A DNA stretch of 8,000 bases from an uncultured Ruminococcus sp. (GTDB lineage Bacteria; Bacillota_A; Clostridia; Oscillospirales; Ruminococcaceae): contig CAMOXW010000099.1 in the NCBI GenBank assembly GCA_946629405.1, forward strand, positions 1 through 8,000, given 5' to 3'. Shown one piece after another: positions 5,464-8,000 of this stretch. The notes under the pieces are model-generated. The model saw nothing but the letters and a program-made list of their open reading frames with translations, did not search any database and had not been told where the DNA came from. Each line of letters opens with the position of its first letter. Position 1 is the stretch's first letter. The position numbers and the translations under genes are program-made.

Positions 5464-6554
5464 AGCGTGAGAAAAAATGGCGTCCCGCGAGGTTCTCCCT
5501 GCTGTTTCTGGCAGGAATGCTGCTGGCGACCGCTTTTGTGGTGACTGTTTCGTTCATACTTTTTTTCAGGTTTGCGGACATTGATATACCCCGGTCGAAG
5601 CTGTGGTTGGCAGCGCTTGCCAACTTCGGCAACACGGTTTTCATAACACTGATTTTCTGGCTTGCGGACGCACTCCGGAGGAAGCTCACGGTCGAGGAGC
5701 CGGTGAACCGTATCGTTTCCGGGCTTGAACAGCTCTCAAACGGCGATTTTTCTGCAAGGATAGAACGGGTAAAAATGCTTGCCCCTGAGAATCAGTACAA
5801 CGTTATAATAGAATACATAAACCAGCTTGCGGCAGAGCTTGACGGAGTTGAAACGCTGCGGACAGACTTCGTGTCGAACGTTTCGCACGAAATGAAAACT
5901 CCGCTTGCGGTAATACAGAATTACACCGAGCTGCTGCGGCCTGAGGGACTTCCCGAGGAGGAGCGCGCGGAGTATCTCGATGCAATATCGGCGTCGGCTG
6001 ACGGACTTGCTGAGACCGTGTCGAATATACTGAAGCTCAACAAGCTTGAGAATCAGCAGATATTCCCCGAAAACAAGCCCTATGACCTGAGCGTGCAGGT
6101 GGGGGAGTGTCTGCTCGGCTATGAGATGAGGTTCGAGGAAAAATCACTTGAAATAGAGGCGGAGCTTGACGAGGATGCTGTAATACAGGCTGATGAGCAG
6201 CTGATGTCGCTTGTCTGGAACAACCTTTTCTCGAATGCGGCGAAGTTCACAGATGTCGGCGGAAAAATAACCGTCCGGCTGAAAAAGGCTTCCGGAGCTG
6301 CCATTGTGACGGTCGCGGACACCGGCTGCGGAATGGACGAGGCGACAATGCAGCATATTTTTGATAAGTTCTATCAGGGCGACACATCTCATGCGGTCAG
6401 GGGAAACGGTCTCGGGCTTGCTCTTGTGAAGCGGATAGTCGATATAAGCGGGGGGGAGGTCACTGTCCGTTCATCGCCCGGCGTCGGCAGCGAATTTACC
6501 GTTATTCTTGAAACTATTGAGAATCAAGGCGGCAGCTCACAAAGACATAACTAA
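5460..6554 (+). CDS. Membrane sensor histidine kinase, HAMP-HisKA-HATPase, short sensor loop
   Basis: This 364-residue kinase is the probable partner of the overlapping regulator. Two membrane helices (about 13-37 and 48-69) enclose only about 10-13 residues outside the cell. A HAMP-like linker follows (about 70-125). The HisKA domain holds phospho-acceptor His143 in V-S-H-E-M-K-T-P-L. The HATPase domain (about 240-352) has an N-box (N254-N-L-F-S-N259), G1 box D-T-G-C-G-M (287-292), F-box F-x-K-F-Y-Q (301-306) and G2 box G-N-G-L-G-L (315-320). All catalytic motifs are intact. With no real sensor domain, the signal is probably sensed within the membrane or through a partner protein, as in BceS-like kinases; this is inference. 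Start ATG overlaps the regulator stop by 4 bp, with no strong ribosome binding site of its own, fitting translational coupling. Confidence 0.94.
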   Translation: MKREKKWRPARFSLLFLAGMLLATAFVVTVSFILFFRFADIDIPRSKLWLAALANFGNTVFITLIFWLADALRRKLTVEEPVNRIVSGLEQLSNGDFSARIERVKMLAPENQYNVIIEYINQLAAELDGVETLRTDFVSNVSHEMKTPLAVIQNYTELLRPEGLPEEERAEYLDAISASADGLAETVSNILKLNKLENQQIFPENKPYDLSVQVGECLLGYEMRFEEKSLEIEAELDEDAVIQADEQLMSLVWNNLFSNAAKFTDVGGKITVRLKKASGAAIVTVADTGCGMDEATMQHIFDKFYQGDTSHAVRGNGLGLALVKRIVDISGGEVTVRSSPGVGSEFTVILETIENQGGSSQRHN

Positions 6555-6581
6555 AGCATCAGTACACAAAGACCGCCTTGA
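6524..6581. repeat. Inverted and direct 9-bp repeats at the kinase/peptidase junction
   Basis: TCAAGGCGG (6524-6532) is perfectly complementary to CCGCCTTGA (6573-6581), separated by 40 nt. Inside, CACAAAGAC occurs twice (6538-6546 and 6565-6573). The left arms lie in the last codons of the kinase gene, and the right inverted arm overlaps the -35 box of the next promoter. No T-run follows, so it is not a standard terminator. It may be a regulator-binding or RNA-structure element, or chance. Confidence 0.5.
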
Positions 6582-6606
6582 CAATTCAGGAGAAAACGTG
6601 TAAAAT
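6578..6606 (+). promoter_or_regulatory. Sigma-A promoter of the clostripain gene
   Basis: An exact TTGACA (6578-6583) is followed 17 nt later by TAAAAT (6601-6606). An exact TATAAT overlaps at 6606-6611 but would give a 22-nt spacer. The leader is AT-rich and contains the palindrome TTAATAGTATTAA (6630-6642) just before GGAGG. No terminator lies between the kinase stop (6554) and this promoter, so read-through from the two-component operon is also possible. Confidence 0.8.
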
Positions 6607-6658
6607 ATAATGGGAATAAATTTTTATAGTTAATAGTATTAATTTCATGGAGGCTACT

Positions 6659-8000
6659 ATGGAGCAGAAAAACCGTCCGCAGGGACGTAAGAAAAATGTC
6701 ACCGGCAACAGTTCCGGAGTCAATAAAAGAGGCGACGGCCTCGGTACCGGCAGAGTTGGCTCCCACGACTATTCAAGACCTTCATCCGGAGGCGGAAGCT
6801 CGACCGGAAAACGTGCGGCTATCGGCGGCGGAGGCGGCGCGCTCATCCTGATTATAGCAATGCTGCTCATGAAGGGCGGCGGTCTCGGAGGTCTCCTCGG
6901 CGGAGGCGGCGGGAGCAGCAATGACGACTCAGGTTCTTCTTCATCGTCGGGAGGCTATTCCGCAAGTGCCGAGACCTCAGCTGATACCTCCGTTGCAAAC
7001 GGCTCCCGCGCTAAACGCACCGTCATCAAGGGAAATGGGCAGGACAAGGTCACCCTCATGGTCTATATGTGCGGCACGGACCTCGAGTCCAAGTACGGCA
7101 TGGCTTCGTCCGATATGGAGGAAATGCGCCAGGCAAGCACCTCCCTCGGCGATAATGTCAATATAATCGTCTACACCGGCGGCTGCTCCAAATGGAAAAC
7201 AAGCGCGATAAGCAGCTCGAAAAACCAGATATACAGCATTAAGAACGGCAGGCTCGAGTGCCTTGTTGACAACGACGGCAGCAAGGTCATGACCGATCCG
7301 AATACGCTCTCCTCGTTCATCAGCTATTGCAGCAGCAACTTTCCGGCAAACAGAAACGACCTTATTTTCTGGGATCACGGCGGCGGCTCAGTCAGCGGCT
7401 ACGGCTACGATGAGAAGAACAAGAGCAGCGGCTCTATGGACCTCGCAGGCATTAACAAGGCCCTGAAAAACGGCGGTGTGAAGTTCGATTTCATCGGCTT
7501 CGACGCCTGTCTCATGGCAACAGCCGAGAATGCCCTCATGCTGAACGACTATGCAGACTACCTCATCGCCTCCGAGGAGACCGAGCCCGGTATAGGCTGG
7601 TACTATACAAACTGGCTCAAGGCTCTGGGAAATGATACCTCAATGCCTACCCTTGATATCGGAAAGAATATCATCGACGACTTTGTTACCGAGTGCGGAA
7701 GGAAATGCAAGGGGCAGAAGACAACGCTTTCTATCATTGACCTCGCAGAATTCGCTAATACCGTGCCCTCAAAGCTCACAGCATTTTCAAAGTCTGTCTC
7801 AAACAAGATCGACGCCAAAGAGTACAAGGAGCTTTCCGATGCAAGATATGCTACCCGCGAATTTGCTGAAAGCTCAAAGATAGATCAGGTCGATCTTGTC
7901 AACCTTGCCCTTAATGTCGGCACCGATGAGCGCAAGCAGCTCGCGGATGCACTCCGCGGCGCTGTGAAGTACAACCGTACCTCGACAAATATGACCAATG
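6659..8000 (+). CDS. Membrane-anchored clostripain-family (C11) cysteine peptidase, 3' end beyond window
   Basis: The frame is open from the ATG at 6659 to the window end (447 residues, no stop), so the gene is cut by the window edge. GGAGG at 6649-6653 is 5 nt upstream. The N-terminal ~54 residues are basic and polar (cytoplasmic), then one membrane helix (about 58-71) is flanked on both sides by glycine runs (56-60 and 73-86). A Ser/Gly/Asp-rich spacer follows (about 86-115). The peptidase C11 domain starts near 131 with V-T-L-M-V-Y-M-C-G-T-D-L-E-S. The catalytic dyad is visible: His240 in F-W-D-H-G-G-G and Cys284 in G-F-D-A-C-L-M. Family members cleave after Arg or Lys and often self-process. 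The topology (N-in, domain outside) suggests cleavage of surface or secreted proteins. Substrate is unknown. It has its own promoter but follows the two-component pair closely. Other domains beyond residue 447 cannot be seen. Confidence 0.9.
   Translation, partial: MEQKNRPQGRKKNVTGNSSGVNKRGDGLGTGRVGSHDYSRPSSGGGSSTGKRAAIGGGGGALILIIAMLLMKGGGLGGLLGGGGGSSNDDSGSSSSSGGYSASAETSADTSVANGSRAKRTVIKGNGQDKVTLMVYMCGTDLESKYGMASSDMEEMRQASTSLGDNVNIIVYTGGCSKWKTSAISSSKNQIYSIKNGRLECLVDNDGSKVMTDPNTLSSFISYCSSNFPANRNDLIFWDHGGGSVSGYGYDEKNKSSGSMDLAGINKALKNGGVKFDFIGFDACLMATAENALMLNDYADYLIASEETEPGIGWYYTNWLKALGNDTSMPTLDIGKNIIDDFVTECGRKCKGQKTTLSIIDLAEFANTVPSKLTAFSKSVSNKIDAKEYKELSDARYATREFAESSKIDQVDLVNLALNVGTDERKQLADALRGAVKYNRTSTNMTN

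Overview
The window looks like chromosome from a gut or rumen Firmicute of the Ruminococcus type (Oscillospiraceae). The strongest evidence is a secreted glycoside hydrolase ending in a type I dockerin, the module that docks enzymes onto a cellulosome. The dockerin resembles those of R. flavefaciens and R. champanellensis. AGGAG-type ribosome binding sites, textbook TTGACA-17 nt-TATAAT promoters, an OmpR-family two-component pair and a clostripain-family peptidase agree with this. The species is an inference and cannot be fixed from this window alone.

Region 1 (1-1745, + strand) is about metal, probably zinc. It holds the C-terminal part of an ABC-3 family metal permease, which overlaps by ATGA a small lipoprotein with a Cys-Cys motif. 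A rho-independent terminator follows. Next comes a separately promoted ZIP-family transporter. Region 2 (1745-4602, - strand) is one large multi-domain gene: signal peptide, GH43 endo-arabinanase-like catalytic domain with its C-terminal beta domain, a ricin-type beta-trefoil, a second degenerate trefoil-like module and a dockerin. It has a near-perfect promoter and ends at a strong hairpin terminator placed against the convergent ZIP gene.

Region 3 (4603-4740) is a non-coding, hairpin-bearing, GC-rich block between two divergent consensus promoters, possibly a dispersed repeat. Region 4 (4741-6554, + strand) is an OmpR/PhoB response regulator overlapping its histidine kinase by ATGA. The kinase has a very short extracytoplasmic loop. 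Region 5 (6578-8000, + strand) is a separately promoted, membrane-anchored clostripain (C11) peptidase with glycine-rich flanks around its membrane segment; it runs off the window end.

Taken together, the window has a metal-uptake block, a plant arabinan-degrading cellulosomal enzyme, and an envelope signalling and protease block. The two-component system lies divergent to the arabinanase, so regulation of one by the other is possible but not shown. No mobile element, CRISPR array, tRNA or rRNA was seen. Nothing here is clearly a new system. The best leads are the Cys-Cys lipoprotein, the intergenic hairpin block, and the repeats at the kinase/peptidase junction.
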